From Bolinopsis microptera (Eukaryota > Ctenophora > Tentaculata > Lobata > Bolinopsidae), in contig NC_087079.1 of assembly GCF_026151205.1 (NCBI RefSeq), positions 6,730,169 to 6,794,168 on the forward strand: a stretch of DNA of 64,000 nucleotides. Reading direction: 5' to 3'. The notes below the pieces were generated by a model. It was not told the DNA's origin and made no database searches. It saw nothing but the letters and a program-made list of their open reading frames with translations. The position numbers and the translations under genes were made by a program. Positions 21,136-32,372 of this stretch are shown here, piece after piece. Each line of letters begins with the position of its first letter. Positions within the stretch are counted from its first letter, which is position 1.

Positions 21136-21617
21136 AACGCTAGTCCAACAGGTGGTTGATTAAGTTGCATTAATTTAATACTGATCTCAGTAAACAAAAA
21201 ATTTGTCAGTTTGATCTTATTTGTATTTCATCTTCAGCCCGAATTTTCACCTAAATTGTGCATCACATTACTAAATGGTTTAACACCATCTTCATAACAC
21301 AGTTGAGTTGTCAGTTCAAACAATGGGTCTGCCTGGAGGGAGTTATTTCAAACAATGGGTCTGGTTTTGAACTCTCTGTATTTTCTGAGAAAGAATTCTC
21401 TGTTAGCTGAACTCAACAGATTTACAGAAACAGAAATTTATTTCGCAATTGCGGACAAAAGTAACTTCTACGTTCTGTTTGATATGATTAAACCGTCAGA
21501 AAACGGAACCGTCCACTTCAATAACACTTGAGAAATAAGACAATGGTGGAATTTTACTAAACTTGTAAAAGAATTCCGTACCACGAACTCCGGTTCATTA
21601 ACCATTTCATCAACAAC
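21136..21617. other. Upstream flank of the protease gene
   Basis: No ORF or repeat family recognised. It should hold the protease promoter. A short duplication of CAAACAATGGGTCTG lies near 21,320-21,370. Confidence 0.4.
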
Positions 21618-21723
21618 AGAACTGCGACAGAACTGCGACAGAACTGCGACAGTACTGCGACAGTACTGCGACAGTACTGCGACAGTACTGCGACAGTACT
21701 GCGACAGTACTGCGACAGAACTG
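21618..21723 (+). repeat. 11-bp tandem repeat, about nine copies
   Basis: Unit ACTGCGACAGT or ACTGCGACAGA. The A variant occupies both edges and the T variant the middle. Confidence 0.9.
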
Positions 21724-21807
21724 TTGTACACCCGTCTGATCACATAGAGAAAACAGCTTTTTGTCCTCAAATGTGCTTTACAATAAGGCTCAAGTTATAA
21801 AATGACT

Positions 21808-22206
21808 ACCTTATCGGTCATAATTATCACGGACATTACGTTCACGCTGAAGACCTTAATGTGAATAATTATGTCCATGATAATAATGTCTGTGGCATTA
21901 AGGTCCGTGAATAATAAATTCTGGTAAATATTTCCATTAATTTTAGTGTGTGTGTCCCTACATATGCGTAGATATGTGTGTAGCTGATTACTACATAGCT
22001 TATTAGTATACTAAGATACTAGGACAAATATAATCACTCCTCAGTCACATCATAGAGTTCGGAAAAAGAGTAAAACAGTTATCAAAATCACCAAAAATGT
22101 TCACAGTTTTTTGGACATTTTTGGGCGGCCATGAGCGTGAATAATTATGTCCGTGAAATATTTGGTCCGTGAAAAAGTTGTCCGTGATAATTATGACCGA
22201 TAAGGT
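21808..22206. mobile_element. MITE with 28-bp perfect terminal inverted repeats
   Basis: The 399-bp element begins ACCTTATCGGTCATAATTAT and ends with the exact complement over 28 bases. Inside, the word GTCCGTGA (or its complement) recurs near both ends at least five times, the layout of subterminal transposase sites. No ORF. No convincing target duplication was seen, so the superfamily is open. Confidence 0.85.
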
Positions 22207-22214
22207 ATTATCAT

Positions 22215-22348
22215 GTGTTTAATTTAAAAGCATTTTCCCAGCTACGACTAACGATTGTTTTTTGTCATTAACGACAACAAACAGTCGTTAGTCGTTAGTT
22301 GTTAGTCGTTAGTTGTAACTGGAAAAATGCATTTAATTTAACATATAA
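22215..22348. mobile_element. Small foldback element
   Basis: Outer arms TTTAATTTAAAAGCATTTTC and its near complement enclose inner arms built from CTAACGACTAAC / GTTAGTCGTTAGT. The whole 130 bases can fold on itself. Flanking TTTAATTTAA words occur on both sides and may be target duplications. Confidence 0.55.
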
Positions 22349-22639
22349 TAGTCAAAAATTGAGTTCAAAGACATATTATTGTTATTTCGTTATTGTATAT
22401 AATAATAATAACAATGCACAGTTCCTGATCAGAATGTCTCTTAAAAATGAGAGTACTATAAACTATTGATTATTGTTTGATTATCTGTATAACATGTCTA
22501 AAGCAATATCTTCCTGGAAAAGGAATAGACGACAGGAATTATGCAAGATTTAAATCGGAATTCAGACAGCATGGTCAATAACAACATGGTTAATAACAAC
22601 ATGGTTAATTGATCAACAAGCTCGTTGGCATTAGTATTT

Positions 22640-23035
22640 ACTAATACTAACTTACTTTTATTACTTTTGTTGCGTTTAGCGCACTGCAACAGGGTCATCA
22701 ACTATCTTGACCGCCCCATAGCATAGCTCCGATGTTACAGGATCCTTTCGCCATTCCAAGATGGAGTTGGTATTAGGGGATGTGTATCCCTTGACCGGAG
22801 GCTGATCAGGGATCTGCCGGAACAAGGATGTAAGTTTTATTTTGAAGGATTCAAATTCTTCCATCCTGTTGATGTAACCAGGAAGACAATTCCAGAGACG
22901 TGGGCCAATAACAGCGAGTAAATTGTCATAGAGACTCTGGTGGTAAGCAGCAACACCCTTTCGTAGGGAGGGGACAACTGCTTTAATGCCAGTTCCAGGT
23001 CTTGAAGTGAAGTTAATCTTCAGATGGTTGCTTAA
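22640..23035 (-). mobile_element. LINE 3' end: RT C-terminal region
   Basis: The minus-strand frame reads GTGIKAVVPSLRKGVAAYHQ, LLAVIGPRLWNCLPGYINRM, ESFKIKLTSLFRQIPDQPPV, then a stop at 22676 and a tail GTAATAAAAGTAAG. The block GPRLWN.LP...FESFK..L...PD.PPV is the usual C-terminal end of CR1/Jockey-type LINE proteins. Only the last 120 residues are present, a 5'-truncated copy. Confidence 0.75.
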
Positions 23036-24018
23036 TTATAAATTTTACTTATGATGTTACTCTCTTGAGTCCCGGACACTGCTAAACTGGTATGCAGGTG
23101 GTACTTTCTCCTGGACACTGCTAAACTGGTATGCAGTATCCATAGCAAGTAGCATCGTTTTGCTAAGAAAATGCACCCTTTTCCAAAAGCCATTATAACT
23201 AAGGTTTGACAACTGACATCCTATCCGTCGGTTATGTATCCTCAGACGGGACACACAATTGATTGCTTTATTAAATCTATTGTCTTTGGTGCTATACAGA
23301 AATGGCCTGTAAAGCAAAAGGGCCGTCGCCAAAAAGTTGATTCGATTGAGCTGGCACATGCACTTATTGCACCTTGTAGTATTTTTGCTATTCCAATTAT
23401 TTGTTTGTAAAAAGGTTTTCAATAGGGTTATTGATATCATTGTTCTTGACGTTGTGATACTGAATTGACCTGTGCAAATTGGGCCATACCGTCGCCGAAA
23501 ATTAATTCGATCGAAAGAGACACCTTGAAGTATCTGTTAAACTTAAAGCTATATATTGCTTTTGTTATGTAAGTGGTTTTCAATAGCCTTTTCACTTTAT
23601 TGTATTATTTAAGGAGTGCTCTATTTATTAAATAACTGGTATAATTATATTGAATAATGATATAAGAGAAAAACATTTTCTTAATAAGTGATGCCGATCC
23701 GGTTCCACTGTTAAATAGCGCAGAGGCGCCTTAAAGTGCTCTATTCTTTAGAGAAAAAAAGACGTTTGCTTAAATGAGACGTATTCGATCATAATTTTAA
23801 ATAACGAATATGATATTCCTACCGACGTTTTATTATTTTTTATGGATAATTTTAATCGATAAGACAAGAGGCAGATAAGCCTCTGGGCCTTACTTACATT
23901 AGCCCAAACTCGTACTAAACGCTCCCCATTTCGTAAAAAGCTGGAGATAAGTGGGTCTTCGAAACCCTTTCAGACTTTTTGTATCTGGTTATCTGTATGT
24001 AATCTCCTGTTAACCCCC
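23036..24018. other. Intergenic, possible old repeats
   Basis: A 127-codon minus-strand frame at 23057-23440 contains a duplicated AYQFSSV and has no known domain. Two related words (GGGCC.TACCGTCGCC and GGGCCGTCGCC) suggest a degraded repeat. No host gene could be supported. Confidence 0.35.
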
Positions 24019-24045
24019 ACCCCCCCCCCCCCCCCCCCCCCCCCC
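24019..24045 (+). repeat. Poly-C run
   Basis: About 30 consecutive C bases with one early interruption, 53 bases before the receptor start codon. Such runs are prone to sequencing error in length. Confidence 0.9.
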
Positions 24046-24097
24046 ACTTGCACTCCCACCACTTTATTCTATTAACCCCCTAATTCTACCCTTAGGA

Positions 24098-26983
24098 ATG
24101 TTATGGCTGTTGGTGTTGTTACATAGCTCATTGTTATCAGCGCAGACCACCCCAAACACATCAGAAACCACGCTCAAAACTGCTGAAAACTCTCAAGATA
24201 CCACCTCCTATACAATCGGGTTCCTTATCGGAAAACGGAACACTCATAAACAAGTCATAGATCGGCTCATACCCTACGCAATAGAAACGTTTAACAACAA
24301 TTCAGCGGGGCAAGTTAAGTTAGAGGCGGTGGTTCGGTTCTATGATGAGTACTCCATGCACAGCCTGATAGAGGCGTCCTGTAGTCTGGTAAGTGAAGGT
24401 GCTGTAGCGGTCATCTCCCCTGATGGCTCCTACAATATAGGCACACAAGCTGACTTGCTGGGGGAGCTGAATATCCCACTGATCTCCGCGGTGGCAACAG
24501 ATCCCCACATAAAACGGTCCTCACGGACCAGCCTGCTCCTCATGTCACCTGGTGATGAGTACCAATCTAATGCCATTCTCGACCTCCTGCAGTTCTATCA
24601 CTGGCATGAAGTGTCTTTAGTGGCGTCTGACACCAACTACGGAATCAACGGAGTTAACTTCTTCCAGCAGCTTCTAACTCTCAAATCTGGCCTGGAATTT
24701 GTCATCAAATCGATAACATTCTTCAACGCAGTAGGTCACCCAGATACAATGGGGTTCAGGAACACCCTGCAAAACGTTAAAAGATCCCTCTCTCGAGTCA
24801 TTATATTGAACTGCGAAGGTAGGTACGGGAGAATGATTCTAGAGCAAGCCAACGAGCTCGGTTTGTTTGAAAAGGGTCACGTGTGGATTGTGACGGATGG
24901 AATCACCTCCAGCCCTCATGCACTGTCTTACGAGAACTACTATCCAACATATTATGAGGGCTTGATAGGGATATACCCATACATTGACACTACTTCCAAG
25001 TCTTACAAGGTGTTTAAAGACAAGATATTATCAGCAGAACGGAACCTGACAGCGGCTTCTCTAGCACCTCACGTGGTACTCACTTACGATGCAGTGCAGA
25101 TTCTAGGTGCTGGACTCGAGGCATCTGGCTCCAATCTCACTAAACAGGACTTGGAGTGCAGCAGCACTGACTCCTGGTCCAGTGGAGAGGGGTTCTTCTC
25201 GTCCTTGCTGGGTAAGAATCACGAGGGAATAACAGGAAATGTGTCATTCACTGACGAGGCTCTCAGGGACAAGGCGGCTTACAAAATTGTCAACTTCGTG
25301 AATCCTGGCCTGTTTGTTGATGTGGGAAGATGGACTAGCGATAAGGGGCTCATTATGTACAACGATGTGGACTCTACCTCGGTTCAATTCCTTGGGGGAG
25401 TCAATCAACACCCTGTAGGAGTTGCTACCGAGCTTCAAGGCTTGCATCTGAAACTTGGAGCAACGACCAACCCACCATTTGCTTATAAAAAAATAAACTG
25501 TACAAATATCGATCCGAACAAGTGTTGGGAGGGAATCACACCCGACATTGTCGCTGAGTTTTCAAAAGAAATGAACTTTACTTACGAATATGTCGAACCA
25601 AGTGATAATGAGTATGGTTATCTGAACCCACAGACTGACAAATGGAATGGAATGATAGGTGATATGCTAGAGGGCAAGACTGATATGATCACAATGGACC
25701 TGTCTGTGAGTTTTGAGCGCAAAACACATATAGACTTTACTGTCGCCTTCATGGACTCTGGAATAAGTCTGGTTATAAGGGGAGAATCCAGCAAAAGCAA
25801 CTCCTTCTTCTTCCTGAGTCCGTTTGAGCTGATGGTCTGGACGATGATCTTTGCTGGATTTATAGCAATGTCGCTGATACAGAACTTGTTTAACAAACTG
25901 TCCCCCTACGGAGAGTACGGCCAAAGAGTCCACGCTATGCAGACCTGCAAGTGTGTCAGGTGTGCTATCAGACGACGAGCCAAGATTGAACAAAACATCA
26001 AGCTGCGTGATCACAGGAACATAGAGTGCATGATCGCACTAGCAGCGGACGATAGGAGAGATGAGATGAATTTCTACAACGCTCTGTTTCTAAACGCTGC
26101 AGGGTTTGTGGGCCACGGCGCTGAGTCCATGCCGAAGAGCCCCTCTGGACGCCTAATCCTTCTAACGTGGTGGTTCTTTGTCCTTCTCATTATCTGCATG
26201 TACACTGCAACTCTCACAGCATTCATCACACTCGACAGAATAGGTATAACAATAGACAATGCCAAGCAGCTCCTCCAACAACACAAGTACTCATGGGGCA
26301 TGCTCAACCACAGCTTTGTGGAGGCGCTTCTCAGGAACAACATCGACCCAGACTACGAGAAGATAGTGGACGGAGCTCTCAAGCTACCCAACATGTCGGA
26401 AGGAATCAGGAAGGTGAAGCAAGGTGGCTTTGTGTTGATAGACGAGACTCCTCTCATATCCTACGATCTGATGGGAGAGTGTGACATGTTCTACATTGGC
26501 GGAGAGATTCAGACGTTTGACTACGCGTTTGGTCTTCCCAAAAGCTCGCCCTACATCGCCCTGTTCAACACACAGATTATAAAGCTGCGAGAGCAGGGAT
26601 ATTTCGACGGACTATGGAAGAAATACGACCGAACTCCCGACCACTCCTCAGATTGTGACAGTCACGTGACCGGGGGAAGTACTGCTCTCAATCTCCTCAC
26701 TCTCAAGGGTCTCTTCTATTTCCTCTGTTTTGGGATATTTGTCAGCATGATAGTTTTCTTCTTCGAGCTGGTCGTTGCTACTTCTAAAGACCCTCCCGAC
26801 GACAAACACCGGACTTTTTGGGGGAAGTTTAACAGGCGGATCGGACTGAAGATAGAGGACGTGAGAACTGAATGGTTTAGTTACCCCTACTCCAAGTTGC
26901 AAAAGATTGACGAGGAAAGGGATGGGATAAGTGAGAACGGAACTCCTCCTGCTTACGATCCCGGAAATTTAACTGTTCTTTGA
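24098..26983 (+). CDS. Ionotropic glutamate receptor, intronless, NMDA/glycine-like pocket
   Basis: A complete 961-residue ligand-gated cation channel of the cell surface. Order: signal peptide (LWLLVLLHSSLLSA), amino-terminal domain (about 30-430), S1 of the ligand domain (LHLKLGATTNPPF at 448; MNFTYEYVEP at 491; FERKTHIDF with the carboxylate-binding Arg near 541), M1 (about 567-595), pore loop FVGHGAESMP, M3 MYTATLTAFITL near 700, S2 (WGMLNHSF near 732; LIDETP near 780), M4 (about 871-893), short tail. Aligning to GluN1, Asp of LIDE takes the place of the amine-binding Asp732, and Phe after Ser takes the place of Val689, which in GluN1 blocks glutamate; glycine or D-serine is thus the likelier ligand. 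The M3 signature YTANL is YTATL here. Start: TTCTACCCTTAG/GA before ATG looks like a splice acceptor. AATAAA at 27537. Confidence 0.95.
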   Translation: MLWLLVLLHSSLLSAQTTPNTSETTLKTAENSQDTTSYTIGFLIGKRNTHKQVIDRLIPYAIETFNNNSAGQVKLEAVVRFYDEYSMHSLIEASCSLVSEGAVAVISPDGSYNIGTQADLLGELNIPLISAVATDPHIKRSSRTSLLLMSPGDEYQSNAILDLLQFYHWHEVSLVASDTNYGINGVNFFQQLLTLKSGLEFVIKSITFFNAVGHPDTMGFRNTLQNVKRSLSRVIILNCEGRYGRMILEQANELGLFEKGHVWIVTDGITSSPHALSYENYYPTYYEGLIGIYPYIDTTSKSYKVFKDKILSAERNLTAASLAPHVVLTYDAVQILGAGLEASGSNLTKQDLECSSTDSWSSGEGFFSSLLGKNHEGITGNVSFTDEALRDKAAYKIVNFVNPGLFVDVGRWTSDKGLIMYNDVDSTSVQFLGGVNQHPVGVATELQGLHLKLGATTNPPFAYKKINCTNIDPNKCWEGITPDIVAEFSKEMNFTYEYVEPSDNEYGYLNPQTDKWNGMIGDMLEGKTDMITMDLSVSFERKTHIDFTVAFMDSGISLVIRGESSKSNSFFFLSPFELMVWTMIFAGFIAMSLIQNLFNKLSPYGEYGQRVHAMQTCKCVRCAIRRRAKIEQNIKLRDHRNIECMIALAADDRRDEMNFYNALFLNAAGFVGHGAESMPKSPSGRLILLTWWFFVLLIICMYTATLTAFITLDRIGITIDNAKQLLQQHKYSWGMLNHSFVEALLRNNIDPDYEKIVDGALKLPNMSEGIRKVKQGGFVLIDETPLISYDLMGECDMFYIGGEIQTFDYAFGLPKSSPYIALFNTQIIKLREQGYFDGLWKKYDRTPDHSSDCDSHVTGGSTALNLLTLKGLFYFLCFGIFVSMIVFFFELVVATSKDPPDDKHRTFWGKFNRRIGLKIEDVRTEWFSYPYSKLQKIDEERDGISENGTPPAYDPGNLTVL

Positions 26984-29117
26984 AATGTCTTACTAGTACT
27001 ACTGGGCTTTGTTTATTGTTCTAGTCCAAACTAATGTTTCAGCGTTTTTATTATGTAGCAAGAGATAAATTTATCCCAAAAATATTATTAGCCATTGTTT
27101 TGATTTAAATCTCACATAATTTGCATTGTCCCATGTTCATATATAATGATTCAACGGACTGTTGGATTACATCATAATGGACCCAGCAGAGAAGTTGGAT
27201 GTTTCAATGAGAACTGCTTTATGTCAGAGATAACAATAACAGGAAAAACAAAAGAAGTAGCAAACAAATATTAAGCAATTTCTAAAACGAGTGAAGTTGT
27301 GAGAATAACGTTTTGCATTGTGTCCGTTGAGCTAATTTAAATTAAAATTCTTATTCTACTTTGGATCCGTTGCTAAACTTTGAGAACTTTGTATTTCGTT
27401 TTGCAAACTTATCGAAATTTTAATCTGTGAGAGGAGAACTAACTTTACGTTAAATTAGAGGAATTTAGTTAAAAGTGTAATTAACTGTCAGTATTTTGCT
27501 GTTATAACGAGAGTTTCCTTTCTAATTTTATCTCAAAATAAAAACTAAATTATACGATTTTGACTCAGCTTTCTACTCACTAAATAAAGCAATTATAATT
27601 ATATACACAATTATAAGATAATATATATATATATATAATTAAATATAGATCCAACGAGCATGACTACTTGCAATTTGCATACTTAGTACTTACGACAAAT
27701 TCGAAAATCTTCAAAGATTTATGTCTATATGAGTATTTTCTGGGTGATTATAAGTCGCGTACCCACAATGCTCATATTAACAGTTCACTTTAAATTTGGG
27801 AAATAGTTTGTCAGAGGAGCGTGAGTAACTACTTCATTAAAGACAAAAGAGGTTGTTTCCTTTAATTGGTTATTAGTAGTAGTAGCAGTAGTAGTACTAG
27901 TCATTAAAGCTACGGTATCGTATCCGGAACTAGGATAATAACGCAGACTCCCACGGTTCATCTGACGGAGGTTCACTACAATTTCACGTTATTGTGTGTC
28001 GTACTCTCCGCTCTGATTGAGACTCACGACTCAACTGATGACGAACGAACTTGTGTTATATTAGGATTGTTGTTGATGCACAGTTTTGACCTATCTTGAC
28101 GGCACAGATTTCCTGCCAACATTTGTATACCATGCTTTCGTTTTAGAAGTGGGAAATATGTATAATTTCCCCATGTACAGGAGCGAATACGGAGGAAGGG
28201 GTTTTAGTATTTTATGGACTCTTGGACACTCTTTAATTCACGCCCCTTTCCCTAACCCATTTCACAAATAATCGACAGTAGTGCAGTCCTTTCCCTTTAG
28301 CGCAAAAATGCCTCCCGACGGGAACATGCTGCAACAGAATCTTGGCAAATTGGCTTGAATTCCGGGCTGTCGCATAATCTTAAACAATAATCTCAGAATG
28401 TGTGTTTTCTGTCTGTGAGTTTTCTGTGTGTGTAATTTCCGAGCGGCTTAATCAAGAAAACGGTAAGAGTTACGGGGCTGGTTTTTTCGGTGTGCTGACT
28501 AAACTATGAAGAAGCCAAATGGTAAAGGTTTTTTAAATCGGTCGGTGATAAGTGGTTTAATTGATGGTTTTGTACCACAAATGTTACATGAAATGGCTTG
28601 AGCAGAACGGTAAGAGTTACGGGTCTCGCTCTCTCTCCCATTACTGTATATGTAGCTGCATAAGTAGCGTCATAATTTGGTTAGCCCGGTAAGATTTGCT
28701 GTAATGTTATACCATAAGCTTATTAGGGGAGGGGGCACTGTTAGTGTTTGGGGTCTGTTTGGACTGCAGAGAGTTCATACTTTCATACGACAATGTTATG
28801 CGTGTTTTTCAAATATAATAGGCGGGTGTGGTGCGGAGTTAACAAGGGTTAATTTCTAAAACGATTTAAATAAAAATGGAAAGCGATTCAAGACGGAAGT
28901 GATGAGGTGTAATAGTCGGTGTTTGGACCTTATGATCATGGAATGTGGTGCCTAATAATGACTTAATTATCCACGAGAAAGAACTGATTATCAGATTATT
29001 GTTTAAGATACTATCGGGTCACCTAATGCGGGTTTTGACTCAGCGGGTAATTACTCCTACCCTTTTTAACTGCGGCACTAGTATCATTATAAATTCGGTA
29101 TACTTGATCTTTGTTGT
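26984..29117. other. Receptor 3' flank and intergenic block
   Basis: AT-rich, with AATAAA at 27537-27542 as a possible polyadenylation signal and a TA run near 27,622. Aside from the candidate small exon at 27785-27961 nothing codes convincingly. Confidence 0.4.
27785..27961 (-). CDS. Candidate small ORF or terminal exon, unknown
   Basis: A 58-codon frame starts ATGAACCGTGGG exactly after an acceptor-like CCTCCGTCAG and ends in TGA. The text (RYYPSSGYDTVALM, FVFNEVVTHAPLTN) is protein-like, with an ACTACTACT stretch giving TTTATTT. No family is recognised. The acceptor at the ATG fits the pattern of the larger genes here, but chance is quite possible. Confidence 0.25.
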   Translation of the reverse strand: MNRGSLRYYPSSGYDTVALMTSTTTATTTNNQLKETTSFVFNEVVTHAPLTNYFPNLK

Positions 29118-29400
29118 GATTGATTGATTGATTGAGGAGCACTACCCGGAGGCATTAGTGCTCGAAGATAGTCATATTTCTTTCTGAGGTAAACGTTTTG
29201 TTGCTAGTCAATACCAACGTATGTTGTACCAAATTATTTAAATTTCTAAAAGTACGAAATTTGAATCGTTCCAGTCCTTGTCATTCGGCTCAAGTGCTTG
29301 TGCAGTAAGAAAATGCTTGTTGACTGTAGACTTGAATGAATTTAAGAATTTGTCTTGTAGACAAGTCGTGATGTATTGTATGTCCTTGTAAATAAAGTTG
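29118..29400 (-). mobile_element. LINE 3' end with (TCAA)n tail
   Basis: On the minus strand a short coding remnant (ITTCLQDKFLNSFKSTVNKH, ALEPNDKDWND) is followed by a hairpin GAGCACTA...TAGTGCTC and then tandem TCAATCAATCAATC. CR1/L2-type LINEs end in such hairpins and short microsatellite tails. The copy is 5'-truncated. Confidence 0.6.
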
Positions 29401-29762
29401 GCCGTTTTGTTATATAACTTATATTAGGGCCAATGGAAGACATGCTATTATCTGAGTTACTTAAAAAGTTGTAGAAGCCATCATCCAGTATATCCTATTA
29501 TCTTGCACGCTTACAATTAAAATTTTGTATAGTTCAACGAATAGCAAAGGGGAAATTTGAGAAAAATTGAACTCAAGAAAACATAAAGTTGTACTGCACA
29601 ATAGAACAGACATCTTAATTTCTTTCTTTGTGATTTTAATAATTGTAATGGCTAGAACACAAAACCTCCAGCTAGTACTTTTAAAGTATTACAGCTATTA
29701 GTATTGAGTATACTGATCCATTTGTTCTCTTTTATTAAAATAAGTAAGTTAGTAAAATGTGA
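29401..29762. other. Intergenic, no recognised feature
   Basis: AT-rich; nothing supported. Confidence 0.4.
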
Positions 29763-29770
29763 ACCATGAT

Positions 29771-30522
29771 CAGGGGTGTAGGAAGCGGGGGCAGGGGGGC
29801 TATCGCCCCCCCCCCCCTACCGAAAAGTTTCTAAGTCAAAAATTTTCAAAGTTTTCCTGGAAACTACTTTTGTTCATGTTTCATGCTACCCTTATCATTA
29901 TGAGCCGAAAATATTTTTTTCGAAGTTCGATATACGATTTTGGACTCGAGGGTTCCTCTTTGTAATGCGATCTAGGAAGGCAGGCCTCCCCTTCGCAATA
30001 CGAGCTCGGAAGCGGGAGCTCTGCTTTCAAAGGTGCGTATCGAGAATGACTCGGACCGAACATTTTCTAAGTCAACATTTTTCAAAGTTTTTCTGGAAAC
30101 TACTTTTGTTCATGTTTCATGCTACCCTGCACCCTGATCATTCTGAGCCGAAAATATTTTTTTTCGGTTTTCTGAAGTCCGTACCTATAACATTCGGAAG
30201 GTTGTGGATGTGATTGGTTTCATATACTTATTATAGAAAACGTGATATTTGGCCCACAGATTTGAAGAAAAATACGCGAATTTGGTCCTCTGCAGACTTA
30301 AAGGAAAATGCGCAATTTGACGCGGAGAACTGAAAAATCGCGATTTGTCGTGAGGCCAGGATCTGAAAAATCGCGATTTGTCGCAGCAAACGTGAAAAAT
30401 CGGGACACCGCACATGCCGCAATTTCCTTTTATCCTTACCCCGAAAATTTTTAGAAATGCAGGTTTTGAAAAAATATTTAGAATTTGGCCCCCCCATGAA
30501 GAAAATCATTCCTACACCCCTG
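29771..30522. mobile_element. hAT MITE with 8-bp target duplication
   Basis: The ends CAGGGGTGTAGGAA and TTCCTACACCCCTG are exact inverted repeats of 14 bases. ACCATGAT stands on both sides (29763-29770 and 30523-30530), an intact 8-bp target duplication. Both traits define the hAT superfamily. The 752-bp interior has no transposase. It holds an internal direct duplication: TGGAAACTACTTTTGTTCAT recurs about 230 bases on. The 5' half is shared with 39254 onward. Confidence 0.93.
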
Positions 30523-30530
30523 ACCATGAT

Positions 30531-32299
30531 AGCATTTGTTAGAAGTATCTTGGCTTTCTATTTCACACACTCTGGCTTCCGTATATTCGATAATATGTTC
30601 TGGCGAGCACAACCACATTCTCCTTTAAAGTGCGTCCTTGCAAGCCCTTAGTCGTAGTGGAAATCTTCTATATCAGTCATCGGTTTGGGCTATTTGCACA
30701 GTTTCTGACTCTTTTAATAGCCCAATTGCTTTGTTACAGTCATCAGTTTCTGACTCTCCAAATAGCCCAATTGCTTTGTTACAGTCATTAAATATTCTGA
30801 TATATTTATCTGGTATTAGCAGGCTGTCGTGACCCAACATCATATGACAACACAAAAGTGGCGTTATCTCATTTTCATTGTCACAAAATTTTTCATGCAA
30901 ACCGTGCCATTAAGTGATTAAGTGATGAAACTGTCAAATATCCCACAAATAATCCGGTATTATCATAATATAATTAACGATTATGTTGGATGCATGACGC
31001 AAACATCTTCATCGAGTCTGTTTAGGAGATGATGACTTGACTAGCCTGCCTAGAGGCCCGTCTATAATGGTCTGATAATGGGGGTTTACGCTGGTCTGAT
31101 GACTATTCCTTTGAATTTGATGACTGGCTCACCCCCTATTCATATGGTTCCTCTTAGTTAGAACAGAGTTTGTATTCTTCCTTTCATTGGTGAGGCAGGT
31201 TAGGCGAGGTTAACATTTGTCTCTTAGGCTATTTCTCTGCTCAGGATGCAGGATAATGTGGCAAAATACTTCACTTTTCTTGCACTAAAAGGGCTAGATG
31301 GTTAGAATCACAACAATTAGGGCAGTACAAACCTGTAATTTTCCACTGAGCACGAAATATTGAGTTTACTATTTATTCAAATTTTATCGATGGCTTTTCG
31401 TAGGTATATTCATAAAGTCCATCCTCGTAACAACTAAATTAAATAGGTGTTCTTATGCACTATGCAGCCTTTGAGGATTCCACTGTTAATGAATTTTACG
31501 GAGCGTCAAAGGATGTCTTTCAGCGAAAATATTGGGACACTGCCATCAGTTTTATAATCACACTTGCAGGGGCGGAAACGTCTGCCAGTAACCTCATTAA
31601 ATAGACGACAAAAACTCCCAAGATACGGACCGTACAAAATACGGGCTATTTTACGAGATATGAACCATTTTCCGCATTTTACCAGTTTGTCTTGATAATT
31701 GTCAAGGTAACAACTATAGAGTCTACTATGTTGTTATATTTTTGCCTCATTTTCAGTAGTATAATCGAACTTGGAAAATGTACGATTAATGTAATTAATC
31801 GTGTTTGCTTGTCACTCCGGTCACACCTGAAATCCTGGTTTAAAATGTTTCTGATTCAGATGTTTTGAAAAGATAATCACATCCCTTATTTTCGATCTGT
31901 AAATCTGGACTTTCTCACTTTTTATCCAAAGAATTGTTTCAAGTTTCAGTATTACCACACTCAAATAACACGTACTTGGACTGCACCATAATTTACGTTA
32001 TTGGTTGACACTTGACACATCTATCATTGGTAGTACAGCTAATATTGTCGACAAGGAAACAATTGTTATAATGATGATATTATTATTATGATGCGATGAA
32101 GATAATTGAATCGTTTCTATCTACTAATGTCTTATGTAGTACTAGTAAGTTACACTCATGCATATTGTTTCTATCTACTTATGTCTTATGTAGTACTAGT
32201 TAGTTACACTGCATATTGAATAATGCATATTGTAAAATCTCACATCACTATCTTCTCTACATCTACAATCTGCATTTTTATTGAATTTGCTGCTTCACT
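30531..32299. other. Intergenic between the receptors
   Basis: No gene found. Contains a 60-bp direct duplication (TAGCCCAATTGCTTTGTTAC twice, 30718-30787) and, at 32108-32215, two copies of TTTCTATCTACT.ATGTCTTA with GTAGTACTAG. Confidence 0.5.
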
Positions 32300-32310
32300 T
32301 TCGTTTGCCC

Positions 32311-32369
32311 AGGTAATGTTTCGTGTCTTTTCATGATTGGGATCTTGACACAGAGATTACTATTTTCAG
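32311..32369 (+). other. Candidate 5' UTR mini-intron of the second receptor
   Basis: TTTGCCCAG/GTAATG gives a donor and TATTTTCAG/AGTATG gives an acceptor three bases before the start codon, an intron of about 60 bases. Alternatively the acceptor takes a spliced leader and the donor is chance. Confidence 0.45.
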
Positions 32370-32372
32370 AGT

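Noticed and set aside
24320-26902. Antisense and shifted frames within the first receptor
   Set aside because: Shadows of the receptor gene; same for those within 32,333-35,180.
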